From the NCBI RefSeq assembly GCF_033842475.1, contig NZ_JAWXYB010000018.1, forward strand, positions 1,099,501-1,163,500: a DNA stretch of 64,000 nucleotides. The letters run 5' to 3'. The notes below the pieces were generated by a model. That model made no database searches and was not told the origin of the DNA. It saw nothing but the letters and a program-made list of their open reading frames with translations. A program made the translations under genes and the position numbers. Shown piece by piece: positions 49,505-58,260 of this stretch (within the stretch, counting starts at the first letter, position 1; every line of letters starts with the position of its first letter). The DNA is from Acidiphilium acidophilum (GTDB taxonomy: Bacteria > Pseudomonadota > Alphaproteobacteria > Acetobacterales > Acetobacteraceae).

Positions 49505-50404
49505 GTGATCCGACCGATCAGAACCCTATCGGCATTCGGACTCGCGATAACGGCGGCAGCACTCACCGTCTCGCCCGCATCGGCCTGCTCCGATCACACC
49601 AAACCCATCGCCGTCGGCGGCGTGGACGGTTTCGCGAGCCTCGCCAATCCCGCCAACTCCGCCATCCTCCGCAAAAGCTGCAAAGTCTCCCTCTACATTC
49701 ACGATTACATCTGGACCCGCCTGAAACACGGCAACCCAACCCGTCAGAAAATCCTGAACGTCTTCAAGGGCACCGGCCCCGCAATGCTCGAACTCGGCGC
49801 ATCCGCGAACGCATCCGCCTATTTCGGCACCTACTACAAACAAACCTACCTCGCGCGCGGCGTCATCGCCCACATCGCCAACATCAACGGCGCAGGTGGC
49901 CTCACCCTCCCTCAATGGCGAGCCTACGTTGCCGGAGGCCGCGCCGATGGCCTGAAAACCCTCGCCCCTGTCTTCGCCCCCAACGTCAACCAACTCTGGC
50001 ACCACGGCAAAATCGACCGCCACGTCTGGGACCAGAACAAACGCCGCGCCCTCATCGGCGGCGGCATCGCAATCGACGCCCCACCCTCCTTCTTTTTCTG
50101 GTACACCCCGGACTATCGCCATTTCATCGTCCACGAAATCCAATGGGCCAACCAGAACCATCTCCGCTCGATCCTGATTATCTCCCCCAACACCGCCCGC
50201 CGCCGCTTCCTGTCCGACACACAGTTGATGGTCGCTTACCTCCGCAAACGAAACGCCATCCCCACCAACTACGTCGTCGAAAACTACGATCCGTTGCCTT
50301 GGCCGAAAAACTTCATCAATCTGGTCGGATCGGAAACCAGCCCCTATTCGGTAACCGGCGTCGCCCTCTGGATGACCACCCTCTTTCCCAACCCGCCCGC
50401 CTGA
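49505..50404 (+). CDS. secreted protein of unknown function
   Basis: The 299-residue protein has an N-terminal signal (IRPIRTLSAFGLAITAAALTVSPASA, cut near residue 27) and three cysteines in the first 60 residues. Aromatic and polar stretches such as NQLWHHGKIDRHVWDQNK, PSFFFWYTPDYRHFI, VHEIQWANQN and VENYDPLPWPKN suggest a glycoside-hydrolase-like barrel, but I do not recognise a family. The start is GTG 49505. It lies between a methyltransferase and a glycosyltransferase. Confidence 0.75.
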   Translation: MIRPIRTLSAFGLAITAAALTVSPASACSDHTKPIAVGGVDGFASLANPANSAILRKSCKVSLYIHDYIWTRLKHGNPTRQKILNVFKGTGPAMLELGASANASAYFGTYYKQTYLARGVIAHIANINGAGGLTLPQWRAYVAGGRADGLKTLAPVFAPNVNQLWHHGKIDRHVWDQNKRRALIGGGIAIDAPPSFFFWYTPDYRHFIVHEIQWANQNHLRSILIISPNTARRRFLSDTQLMVAYLRKRNAIPTNYVVENYDPLPWPKNFINLVGSETSPYSVTGVALWMTTLFPNPPA

Positions 50405-50417
50405 AACTGGATAGCGA

Positions 50418-51977
50418 ATGACCAATCTCCGCCTCGCCTGCGTCGCCATCGTCAAAAACGAACAGAACCACGTCGCGGAATGGATCGCCTACCAACTCGC
50501 CATCGGCTTCGACACCGTCATCGTCTTCGACAACCAGTCAACCGACGATACCGCCGCCCGCATCCGCGCCTTCGCCCCTGATCACGACGTCCGCCTCCAC
50601 GAATGGACCATGACCACCCCGGACTACCAGACCCGTTGCTACGAACACGCAGCCCGCTCCTACACCGATGAATTCGACTGGCTCGCTTTCTTCGACATCG
50701 ACGAATTCCTCGTCCTCGATCCCGGTTTCGACCTCAAATCCATCCTCAATCTCTTCCCCGCCATCCCCGCCATCGGCGTCCCCTGGGCCATGTTCGGCTC
50801 ATCCGGCCACACCGAAAAACCGGACGGCCTCCTGATCGAAGCCTTCACCCACCGCTCCGAACCCTCCTTCGGCCCCAACCGCCACATCAAATCCATCATC
50901 CGCCCCAAACACATGCTCTACTGTCACAACGCCCATTCCTTCGCGATGGACGGCCAGTACCGCAGCCTCACCGGCAAACCGCTCACCTTCACCCAGGGCG
51001 GATTGCTCGACACCGACCCCGACTACACCCTCGGCAAACTCCACCACTATTTCACCCGCTCCCGCGCCCACTGGGCCGACAAAATGCAGCGCGGCTACCA
51101 CGACACATCCCGCGAGGATTCCGAATTCGAAGCCTACGACCGCAACGAAATCCCCGACGACAGCGCCCGCGACCTCACTCCCCGCGTCCGAAAAATCCTC
51201 GCGAACCTCGGCACCCCACCCCCCCAACCCCAACCCGTCATTGCGAGCGAAGCGCGGCAATCCAGCCCCGAACCCTCGCCAGACCTTCCGCCGAGACCAG
51301 AAACCAAAGCAGCAAGCCCTTCTTTCTTGCAAGAAAGAAGCAAAGAACCTTTATCCCCAACCCTAACCCCGCCCGGCCCAACCCCCCGACCCCAACCCGT
51401 CATTGCGAGCGAAGCGCGGCAATCCAGCCCCGAACCGTCGCCAAACCTTCCGCTGAGACCAGAAACCGAAAAAGCACGCTCATCTTTGGAACAAGCCACG
51501 GGCAACTGCGCCCTTCTGACCGAATTCGGAACCTTCCTCGCATGGAGTCCAGAGCAGCGAAAACTCCGCCACCAATCACCCGGCGAGATCGAAATGGAAC
51601 AGCTCCTGTTATGGAACCCGGATCATCCAGACGAAATCTTTGTCAACCTCGATGGACAAAAGCGAGTTATCGACCCACTGACCGGCGAACTTGCTGATGC
51701 AGCCAAAAGGCCATCCTTCAACGTCGTTGCAGGACTACGAACCGACGAAATTGCACTGAACTTGGTATCCGGCGATTACGTGTCAGCCCGCCCTGCACCA
51801 TCGGCGTTCGAGCCCGGTAGCCTTGATTTTCATGTATCCAGAAAAAATGCATGGGAATGCTTTTTGCCAATCCCACAGGCTTCCGCAGTTTTCATCGCGA
51901 ACGCAAATCGCCGATGGCTGGCATATTGGAGAGCAAGGGCAACCCAGCCCGATCTGCATCATGGCGCTGCAGTATAA
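50418..51977 (+). CDS. family 2 glycosyltransferase with in-frame repeat insertion
   Basis: The 519-residue protein has a GT domain (about 1-265) with CVAIVKNEQNHVAEWIAYQLAIGFD, VFDNQSTDDT and the DxD motif FFDIDEFL. Residues about 267-353 are translated from about 1.6 units of the 162-bp repeat (VIASEARQSSPEPSP occurs twice, 54 residues apart). A C-terminal module (about 363-495) begins LLTEFGTFLAW and is shared with the protein at 54408-55835. The reading frame is intact across the insertion. The last 19 bp overlap the convergent gene. Confidence 0.82.
   Translation: MTNLRLACVAIVKNEQNHVAEWIAYQLAIGFDTVIVFDNQSTDDTAARIRAFAPDHDVRLHEWTMTTPDYQTRCYEHAARSYTDEFDWLAFFDIDEFLVLDPGFDLKSILNLFPAIPAIGVPWAMFGSSGHTEKPDGLLIEAFTHRSEPSFGPNRHIKSIIRPKHMLYCHNAHSFAMDGQYRSLTGKPLTFTQGGLLDTDPDYTLGKLHHYFTRSRAHWADKMQRGYHDTSREDSEFEAYDRNEIPDDSARDLTPRVRKILANLGTPPPQPQPVIASEARQSSPEPSPDLPPRPETKAASPSFLQERSKEPLSPTLTPPGPTPRPQPVIASEARQSSPEPSPNLPLRPETEKARSSLEQATGNCALLTEFGTFLAWSPEQRKLRHQSPGEIEMEQLLLWNPDHPDEIFVNLDGQKRVIDPLTGELADAAKRPSFNVVAGLRTDEIALNLVSGDYVSARPAPSAFEPGSLDFHVSRKNAWECFLPIPQASAVFIANANRRWLAYWRARATQPDLHHGAAV
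51213..51478. repeat. 162-bp repeat inside a glycosyltransferase gene
   Basis: The GTCATTGCGAGCGAAGCGCG motif occurs at 51237 and 51399, exactly 162 bp (54 codons) apart. The first unit includes the TTCTTTCTTGCAAGAAAGAA hairpin; the second is cut short before its hairpin. All of it is read in the host gene's frame. Confidence 0.9.
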
Positions 51978-54355
51978 CCCCGCCGGTGCCCGATTTCGAC
52001 ATAATGATGCTCAAAATCCAGATATTCGCCTTGCGCCACCTCAGCGGCAGCCAGCGGGTATCTCGTAGCGTAATGAAACGGGTCGAGCTTGAAACACGGT
52101 CTTTCCTCTCGGAATCCATGTTCGAGGTAATGATGCAACGCGCTCGGCAATAGCCCATCCCGAACCGCCGCCCCGATATCCCCCTGCGATTCCGAATAAA
52201 ACGCATCATCATAGAACGCCAGATACGCATCGATCCGCCGTTTGACCTGTGGCGCAGCCTCGATGATCGCCCGCAGCCGTTCCGCTGAAACGAGCCGGGC
52301 CGTCCCATCCAGCGCCCGCTGCATCGTCGCGAAATGATGGGGATACTTCGCGACATCCACAGCATACGCCAGCGGAAACAAATGGAACCGGTAACGCGGA
52401 TCATCGAGCGGCAACAGAAAATGCGCCCGCGCCTGACGTGGATTAAACAACCCCGCGACCGGCAGATGCACGCTTTCGGCCTCGCTGAGCCATGCTGCCA
52501 GCCATGAAAACGTGCTGATGCTCGGCACGATATGGCAGGAGCGCCGCAGCACCGCGAAATCGTGCATCACCCCTTGGCCCGCAACAAACTCCGCGCGCGG
52601 AAACCGTGCCCGCAACGCCAGACAATACGCATTATCCTCGATCTGCCCGAAAAACACCGGCTTTAATCCGGTCTGTTCGATCAACCCCTCATAAAAGGAC
52701 GGCGGCAGCAAAATATAATCAGGATGCCGCCCATCCAGTATCTCCCCACCCCGTATGCTGATCACTAACCGATCCGCACCGAACCCCCGCACATGATCCA
52801 ACGCCGACGGTGTCACAAACAAACGTCGCGCCGTAGCGACATCTGGAAAATTGTCGAAATGCTGTGCGTAGCTATCAACTACGACAGTATCGATCATACC
52901 ACGATTAAGGCAACTAGTAATGCCCACAATATCCAGCCTATGGCGTCCTGGACCGAACCTCACAGACTTAGAGATCGCACCATCGAACTCAGATGACGTA
53001 ATACCCCATTCCAGTAGCGCGTCATGAACTAACCTACACCTTGGAACCGACGCGCTTATGCGATTTCCTACCATAAACTGGATCATTTTATTAGCAAAAC
53101 CGCCCATAGATTCGATCCGCACGGATGAAATCTTCGTACTAAATTTATTGGGCGCATACACAGTATGCTCCTGAAGCCACCGATTGATATAATGTTCCAT
53201 ATTAGGAATATCAACCGACCAAGAACCATGAATGCTTCCATCAGAATAGTCACCAAAATAAAAGAAAGTATTTGACGAATATCCAGATTGCAGCATGAGT
53301 TCTTGTACATGAACAAAGTCTGGTGGACAAATTATAAAAGAGGACTTCAAATTAAGTTGGAAGGCGAGACCATATAGATTGCTACCGGCTGGACCAGCTA
53401 CAGTCTCGGCATTTGCCCATAAATTAACTTGTTCAGGAAAAGTTAAATTTTCTGGATGTATAACCTCAAAACCTTTTTGACGAAAAATCTCCTCAACCTC
53501 GATTTCATTTTTTAGTTTTCGACTATTAACTCCCGACCTCGAAATATAAATTGCCGAAGGGCCTGTGTTTAAATTATAGTAGTCACGAACCTTTTTCCAG
53601 ATATTACAAGCAACTTCCGTAGTATATCCTTGCGTAAAAAACGATCGCGTTGCAAACAAAACGTTCTCAAAAATAACTGGCCGCTCAATCTGATAAACGG
53701 AGTCCGGCGGAACGCCCCAGCACGCTAACGCATCCTTAAAATATGGAGATAAATTTTGAGAAATAGCTATTTTAAGGTCGGAAAAGCCTAAATCTCTCGC
53801 GAAATCGATCGCCCAGAACATTGATAGAATATCTACAATAAAATGTCCAAAATGATCTCCGTGCATACAGTCAAAATATAAGTATGTCCCTTTCACATAC
53901 TCAGGGTTTGAAATCGAAATTTTCAAAGAGAACTTAACGTCGTCAATTTTGTTGATTGACACGCTGCCACGGCTATATTCATCGGAGAGTGATGTACCAA
54001 TAATTTTGGGTGCGCGATCTTCAGAGTTTTTAGGTAAAAGCATTGCAAGTTGGCCGGGAGCACACGTCACATCTGAGATGCGAGTCAGATACAAGTCTGG
54101 AGAAGTCGTTGTAGTGGGAAATCCAGACGGTACTTCTCCAATATGCGGATAAAAATAAAACGGTCCAGTTAACAAAACATCTTTATTTGGAATATTAAGA
54201 AGATTTGAATTTGGAAATGAGCAAGTTGACCTTTTATAAAATAAAGTTCTGGAATTTGGTGTATTATAAAACAGATCGTTAGGAACGATAGTGGTTATTT
54301 CTTCTACGCTAGCATATTCCAAAATATCTTCGGTAACTAAATCTAGACCAGCCAT
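51959..54355 (-). CDS. multidomain glycosyltransferase: GT61-like plus GT11-like, mosaic gene
   Basis: In this 798-residue protein residues about 150-400 look like a GT61 (DUF563) enzyme: CMHGDHFGHFIVDILS, YISRSGVNSRKLKNE, ETVAGPAGSNLYGLAF. Residues about 415-690 recall GT11 fucosyltransferases: ESMGGFANKMIQFM, VISIRGGEI, SISTFSWLAAWL. The end (about 715-798) has FYSESQGDIGAAVRDGLLPSALHHYLEHGFREER, a motif seen at the ends of alphaproteobacterial surface proteins. DNA for the first 500 or so residues is AT-rich, the rest GC-rich, so the gene looks recombined. Confidence 0.75.
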   Translation of the reverse strand: MAGLDLVTEDILEYASVEEITTIVPNDLFYNTPNSRTLFYKRSTCSFPNSNLLNIPNKDVLLTGPFYFYPHIGEVPSGFPTTTTSPDLYLTRISDVTCAPGQLAMLLPKNSEDRAPKIIGTSLSDEYSRGSVSINKIDDVKFSLKISISNPEYVKGTYLYFDCMHGDHFGHFIVDILSMFWAIDFARDLGFSDLKIAISQNLSPYFKDALACWGVPPDSVYQIERPVIFENVLFATRSFFTQGYTTEVACNIWKKVRDYYNLNTGPSAIYISRSGVNSRKLKNEIEVEEIFRQKGFEVIHPENLTFPEQVNLWANAETVAGPAGSNLYGLAFQLNLKSSFIICPPDFVHVQELMLQSGYSSNTFFYFGDYSDGSIHGSWSVDIPNMEHYINRWLQEHTVYAPNKFSTKISSVRIESMGGFANKMIQFMVGNRISASVPRCRLVHDALLEWGITSSEFDGAISKSVRFGPGRHRLDIVGITSCLNRGMIDTVVVDSYAQHFDNFPDVATARRLFVTPSALDHVRGFGADRLVISIRGGEILDGRHPDYILLPPSFYEGLIEQTGLKPVFFGQIEDNAYCLALRARFPRAEFVAGQGVMHDFAVLRRSCHIVPSISTFSWLAAWLSEAESVHLPVAGLFNPRQARAHFLLPLDDPRYRFHLFPLAYAVDVAKYPHHFATMQRALDGTARLVSAERLRAIIEAAPQVKRRIDAYLAFYDDAFYSESQGDIGAAVRDGLLPSALHHYLEHGFREERPCFKLDPFHYATRYPLAAAEVAQGEYLDFEHHYVEIGHRRGYTAAP

Positions 54356-54407
54356 ATATTTTTATACCTTTTTGGTTGAGGATTTATAAAGCGATAAATT
54401 CAAATGT

Positions 54408-55835
54408 TTAAGCGGGATAAACGTCGCTAGACATTAGAAGACTCTGCAAGTATCTAGTCATCGCGATAGCTCTATTTGGCCCAAAGTGCCAAAAGTGAAC
54501 AAATCCTCTCCGATCATTTTGGTCAAACTGGTCATGATGAAACGGAACTCTCGTTAATCGAGTTAGTGGTTCAGGATCAAAGGCATCGAATTTTGCAGCA
54601 ACGTAATTTATAGCGGCCTGATCCGCCCAAGTTAGGCCATTTCTTCCATGAATCCGACAGTATTCAGTTAATAGCTTCTTTGTTGAGCTCAAAATCGAGG
54701 CACAAATTTCCATGTTTGGAAATCCCATAAGCCCAGAATTAAAACCAAATGTGTTTTCTACCTGAATGGGATCGTCATTGAACAGTTCCGCACCGACAGA
54801 AGCACCATCTAATCTATTTTGAAATTCTTCTTGCTGTGCAGTCATTTTGTCTGAAAAAAGCAGGTCAACTAAGAATTTTTCAATATCGTTATCGAATATA
54901 ATATCGAGATCAGCATATAAAATAGGTTGATGATCAGATATTTCATCAATTTCAGCCAGCATCAATCTAGCTGAAACCTGATCAGTCCTGTCAAGCGCAG
55001 AAACGATTTTGATCATTATATTAATTTTTCCGAGTAATATCATGAGTGTTTCAATATCATGCGGCGTCTTATCAGTAATAAGAAGTATTTTATCGTTGTA
55101 GTTTCCAATTCTCACAAGGCTGGTGACGGCTGAAATAAACTGCTTTTCGATTTCACCGGAACCAAATAAGACGAACACAACTAAAGGATTGTACCGTTTA
55201 AGTCGATCAAAGCGCCATACATTCGAATTGAGATCAAGGGACAAAATTCCATTGCCTATGTGGTCCCTTCGTATCGACATAAATTGATTGTCTTGGGCAA
55301 GATCCAGATTAAGCTCTGAAATTCGAAATTTGTTAGATCCCGAGAATCCTATTTCACTCGAACGAGCAAGCAGCTTATTCGCGGAGAAAACCCAGTCGTG
55401 CCAAGATATTTCCTGCAAATACGCAAACAATTCTGAATCAACCGGATAAAAACTTTCCCAGTCAGATTTTTCTAGTGTATCAACGTTGATGCCGCCATCG
55501 GGACGATATGTTACATATCCGGATGATCCTTTAATTGAAAGACTATGATCGAACTTTCCGCTATCAGTCTCTAAGACATCGCCCGGCAGGCTACGAAAGC
55601 CGGTGGGAGCATCTAAATGAATATTGCTATAATAACCAGACGCTCGTTTCAACAATAACCGCGGTTTTGGATTACGGTCCAAGTAAATCGGCTGTATATC
55701 ACGACCTAGTTTCTTGAGATCGCAGTGGACCAGTCCCATTTTTTTGCCGTCAAACGCCAATATAGTGCCGAAAATAGTGGTAAGAACGTACATCGTTATC
55801 CCGAGCGAAGGTGCCTTAGGCGTTGCCAGCTTCAT
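54408..55835 (-). CDS. putative GT-A fold sugar transferase with N-terminal accessory module
   Basis: Starting at ATG 55835 (GTG 55901 is possible) the protein has 475 residues. The N-terminal part (about 15-150) begins VLTTIFGTILAFDGK and resembles the C-terminal module of the glycosyltransferase at 50418. The C-terminal half has VVFVLFGSGEIEKQF, the DxD-like YADLDIIFDND and NSGLMGFPN, as in nucleotide-sugar transferases. The DNA is AT-rich and unlike its surroundings, pointing to acquisition. The exact family is not recognised. Confidence 0.68.
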   Translation of the reverse strand: MKLATPKAPSLGITMYVLTTIFGTILAFDGKKMGLVHCDLKKLGRDIQPIYLDRNPKPRLLLKRASGYYSNIHLDAPTGFRSLPGDVLETDSGKFDHSLSIKGSSGYVTYRPDGGINVDTLEKSDWESFYPVDSELFAYLQEISWHDWVFSANKLLARSSEIGFSGSNKFRISELNLDLAQDNQFMSIRRDHIGNGILSLDLNSNVWRFDRLKRYNPLVVFVLFGSGEIEKQFISAVTSLVRIGNYNDKILLITDKTPHDIETLMILLGKINIMIKIVSALDRTDQVSARLMLAEIDEISDHQPILYADLDIIFDNDIEKFLVDLLFSDKMTAQQEEFQNRLDGASVGAELFNDDPIQVENTFGFNSGLMGFPNMEICASILSSTKKLLTEYCRIHGRNGLTWADQAAINYVAAKFDAFDPEPLTRLTRVPFHHDQFDQNDRRGFVHFWHFGPNRAIAMTRYLQSLLMSSDVYPA

Positions 55836-56044
55836 TTCACGGCCTGTTGATTCCCCAATGTTTTCTGAAGCGCCCCAACCAGCCTTGGAATAACATAGCA
55901 CGGCCGCGGATTGAATTCAAAATAACCGGCAGAAACTAGCGGATTGGTTTGCCTATTGGAGCTTTGGTTTGCGGAAGATCGTGCCGAACAAACCGTAAAC
56001 AAACCCCTTTCTCACCCCCCACCCATCGTGCTTATCTCCGCGCG

Positions 56045-56665
56045 ATGTTGCCCTGGACCCCCTACCCACCCGACGCGACGCCTACCGATCGTTTCAAAAC
56101 GATCATGGCCTACCTGTGCCGGTGCATCATCGTCCAGGGGCGCGAGCAGGGCATCGCCTGGCCCCTCATCCTCATCATGTGGGCGCGCATCTGCCGCCTG
56201 TCGCAGCGCTTCAACCGCCTCATCGCCCGCGGCCCCCGCGCCCCGCGCCCGCGCACAAGCCCCCGCAAACCAACCCCCGAACCCCTCTTCCAAGCCGAAT
56301 ACCGCCTGCCCACCGCCTTCAACTGGCTCGGCCAGAACATCACCGGCATCCTCGCCGGTCCCTCCCTCGCGCGCGCCGAACTCGCCTTCCTCCTCGATGA
56401 CCCGGCAATGACCACCCTGATCGCGGCAAACCCCACCATCGGGCGCATCCTCCGCCCCCTCTGCCGCAGCCTCGGCCTCGCCCGCCCCCGCAGCCTCTAC
56501 CTCGATAGCGACATCACCCCCACCCAATCCCCCCGCCCCAACCGCCCCAAACCCCCCAAACCACCCGAACCCCCAAATAACGGCATCCTCCCGCGCCCAA
56601 CCCCCTTCGCCCCCGGCAACCGCTTCTGGCCGCCCTGGATCAAACCCCGAACCACCCACTCCTGA
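56045..56665 (+). CDS. hypothetical protein, Pro-rich tail
   Basis: The 206-residue protein has a hydrophobic, Cys-containing helical stretch (RFKTIMAYLCRCIIVQGREQGIAWPLILIMWARICRL region, about 14-52), a central part with FNWLGQNITGILAGPSLARAELAFLLDDP, and a Pro/Arg-rich C-terminus. Codon use agrees with the native genome. No family is recognised. ATG 56105 is an alternative start. Confidence 0.6.
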   Translation: MLPWTPYPPDATPTDRFKTIMAYLCRCIIVQGREQGIAWPLILIMWARICRLSQRFNRLIARGPRAPRPRTSPRKPTPEPLFQAEYRLPTAFNWLGQNITGILAGPSLARAELAFLLDDPAMTTLIAANPTIGRILRPLCRSLGLARPRSLYLDSDITPTQSPRPNRPKPPKPPEPPNNGILPRPTPFAPGNRFWPPWIKPRTTHS

Positions 56666-56711
56666 ACCACCACCCGCCCACATCCAATTAGTTACGATAT
56701 CGCAACAAATA

Positions 56712-57158
56712 TCAGGGCCGCCCGGCCCGGTGATAAGGGTGTCCCGCCAGAATACATTTCGCCCGATACAACTGCTCCGCCAGAACCACCCGCGCCAGCA
56801 TGTGCGGCAACGTCAGCCTCCCCAGCGAAACCACAACCCCCGCCCGCGCCAGCACCGCCCCATCCAGCCCCTCGGCCCCGCCGATCACGAAAACCACCCG
56901 CCCGCGCTCCGCCCACCCCGCAAACAGCCGCGAAAACCCCATACTGTCAGGCATCACCCCGCCCTCATCGAGCACGACGACGAAATCAGACCCCGCGATT
57001 TTCCCCAAAATAGCCGCAGCTTCCCGCCGCTTGATCTCGCCCGGACTCCCAACCCCATCCGCCAGCGCGATCAGCTCAAGCCCAACCCGCTTCGCATACC
57101 GAACAAACAACTCCTGCGCCGGCCCGGAACTCTCCCGCCCGACCGCAACCAGCCGCAT
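56712..57158 (-). CDS. rlmH: 23S rRNA (pseudouridine1915-N3)-methyltransferase
   Basis: The 148-residue SPOUT methyltransferase has MRLVAVGRES at the start, VVLDEGG, FVIGGAEGLD (the SAM-binding knot) and the conserved C-terminal YHR in HPYHRAGRP. It starts directly at the end of rsfS. This rsfS-rlmH order is widely conserved. Confidence 0.94.
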   Translation of the reverse strand: MRLVAVGRESSGPAQELFVRYAKRVGLELIALADGVGSPGEIKRREAAAILGKIAGSDFVVVLDEGGVMPDSMGFSRLFAGWAERGRVVFVIGGAEGLDGAVLARAGVVVSLGRLTLPHMLARVVLAEQLYRAKCILAGHPYHRAGRP

Positions 57159-57601
57159 CAGCCTTCCGGCTCGTCCAGCTCCGGCCCCCACATTTTCTCA
57201 AGCGCATACATCGCCCGCGCCTCCGCCTTGAACAGATGCACCACAATGTCACCCGCATCCACCAGCACCCAGTCCGACCCGCCAGCCCCCTCGGTCTGCA
57301 CCCGCTTGACCCCCAGCTCCGCCAGCTTCTCGATCAAATGAGTAGCCATCGCCGCAATCTGACGATCCGCCAGACCGGTCGCAATCACCATCCGATCGGC
57401 AAAACTCGCCCGCCCCGCCAGATCGAGCGCCACGACATCCTCGGCCTTGTCATCCTCAAGGCTGGAAACGATCGCCTTCTGCATCCGCTCCAGTAGGTCA
57501 GGCGACCCCTCGGCCGACTTCCGCACCCGCGGTTTCGGCCCCGCCACCACCGCCTTCTTGCGCGGCGATCCGGGAACTTTCGGCAAAATCTCGGCAACCA
57601 C
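57158..57601 (-). CDS. rsfS: ribosome silencing factor RsfS
   Basis: The protein has 147 residues from GTG 57601. It has LEDDKAEDVVALDLAGRASFADRMVIATG, RQIAAMATHLIEKL and the motif GSDWVLVDAGDIVVHLF. It binds ribosomal protein L14 and blocks subunit joining. The start is unclear: AGGAG at 57676-57672 precedes in-frame ATC (57667) and ATA (57664) codons that overlap the nadD stop, which would add 21-22 basic residues (SRTSSPPAAPRKRKAP). Confidence 0.9.
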   Translation of the reverse strand: MVAEILPKVPGSPRKKAVVAGPKPRVRKSAEGSPDLLERMQKAIVSSLEDDKAEDVVALDLAGRASFADRMVIATGLADRQIAAMATHLIEKLAELGVKRVQTEGAGGSDWVLVDAGDIVVHLFKAEARAMYALEKMWGPELDEPEG

Positions 57602-57660
57602 CGGCGCCTTGCGCTTGCGCGGCGCGGCAGGGGGACTCGAAGTACGGCTCGGCGGACGGG

Positions 57661-58260
57661 TTATGATGGCTCTCCTGATGATAAAGCACGCAACGCAGTG
57701 GCTGATAGCGGATTCTCACGCACAGGCAACCATGCCCACCCCACCGGCCCCGTCAACCGCCCCGGCCTCACCCGCAAATGCCTCAAAACCCGCGCCGCCC
57801 GCCCCGCCAAAGCCGCCCGCTTCTCCCCAGGCCGTGGCAAAACCGCCACCGGCACCGCCCGAACGATCTCCCGCCACCGATCCCACCGCGGCAATTGCGC
57901 CAGATTATCCGCCCCCATCAACCAGATAAATTGCGCCCGGGGAAACCGCCTTCGTAATTCCCTCACCGTATCGGCAGTAAACCGCGTCCCCCACGCCGCC
58001 TCCACCGAAGTCGCCAGAATCCGCCGCCCATCCGCAATCCCCCGTGCCGACCCCAGCCGATCCTCCAGCGAACCCATCGCCATCCCCGCCTTCAAAGGAT
58101 TCCCCGGTGAAACCAGCAACCACACCTGATCCAGCCCCAACTGCCTCATCGCCGCCCGCGCCACATGCAAATGACCAGCATGAGCCGGATTGAAACTCCC
58201 CCCCAGCAACCCGATCCGCAAACCACGCCGATCCCCGAATCGCGGAACCGGATCGCTCAG
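57661..58260 (-). CDS. nadD: nicotinate-nucleotide adenylyltransferase
   Basis: The enzyme makes deamido-NAD from NaMN and ATP. RIGLLGGSFNPAHAGHLHVARAAM carries the nucleotidyltransferase motif GSFNPxHxGH; LLVSPGNPLK, FIWLMGADNLAQLPRW and the C-terminal NPLSATALR are also present. The likely start is CTG 58260 overlapping the proA stop (199 residues), or TTG 58221 (186 residues); no ATG or GTG fits the conserved N-terminus. Confidence 0.92.
   Translation of the reverse strand: MSDPVPRFGDRRGLRIGLLGGSFNPAHAGHLHVARAAMRQLGLDQVWLLVSPGNPLKAGMAMGSLEDRLGSARGIADGRRILATSVEAAWGTRFTADTVRELRRRFPRAQFIWLMGADNLAQLPRWDRWREIVRAVPVAVLPRPGEKRAALAGRAARVLRHLRVRPGRLTGPVGWAWLPVRENPLSATALRALSSGEPS

Noticed and set aside
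53949-54152. Small plus-strand frame inside the AT-rich glycosyltransferase gene
   Set aside because: It is antisense to the GT61-like coding region, without a ribosome binding site or homologous features.
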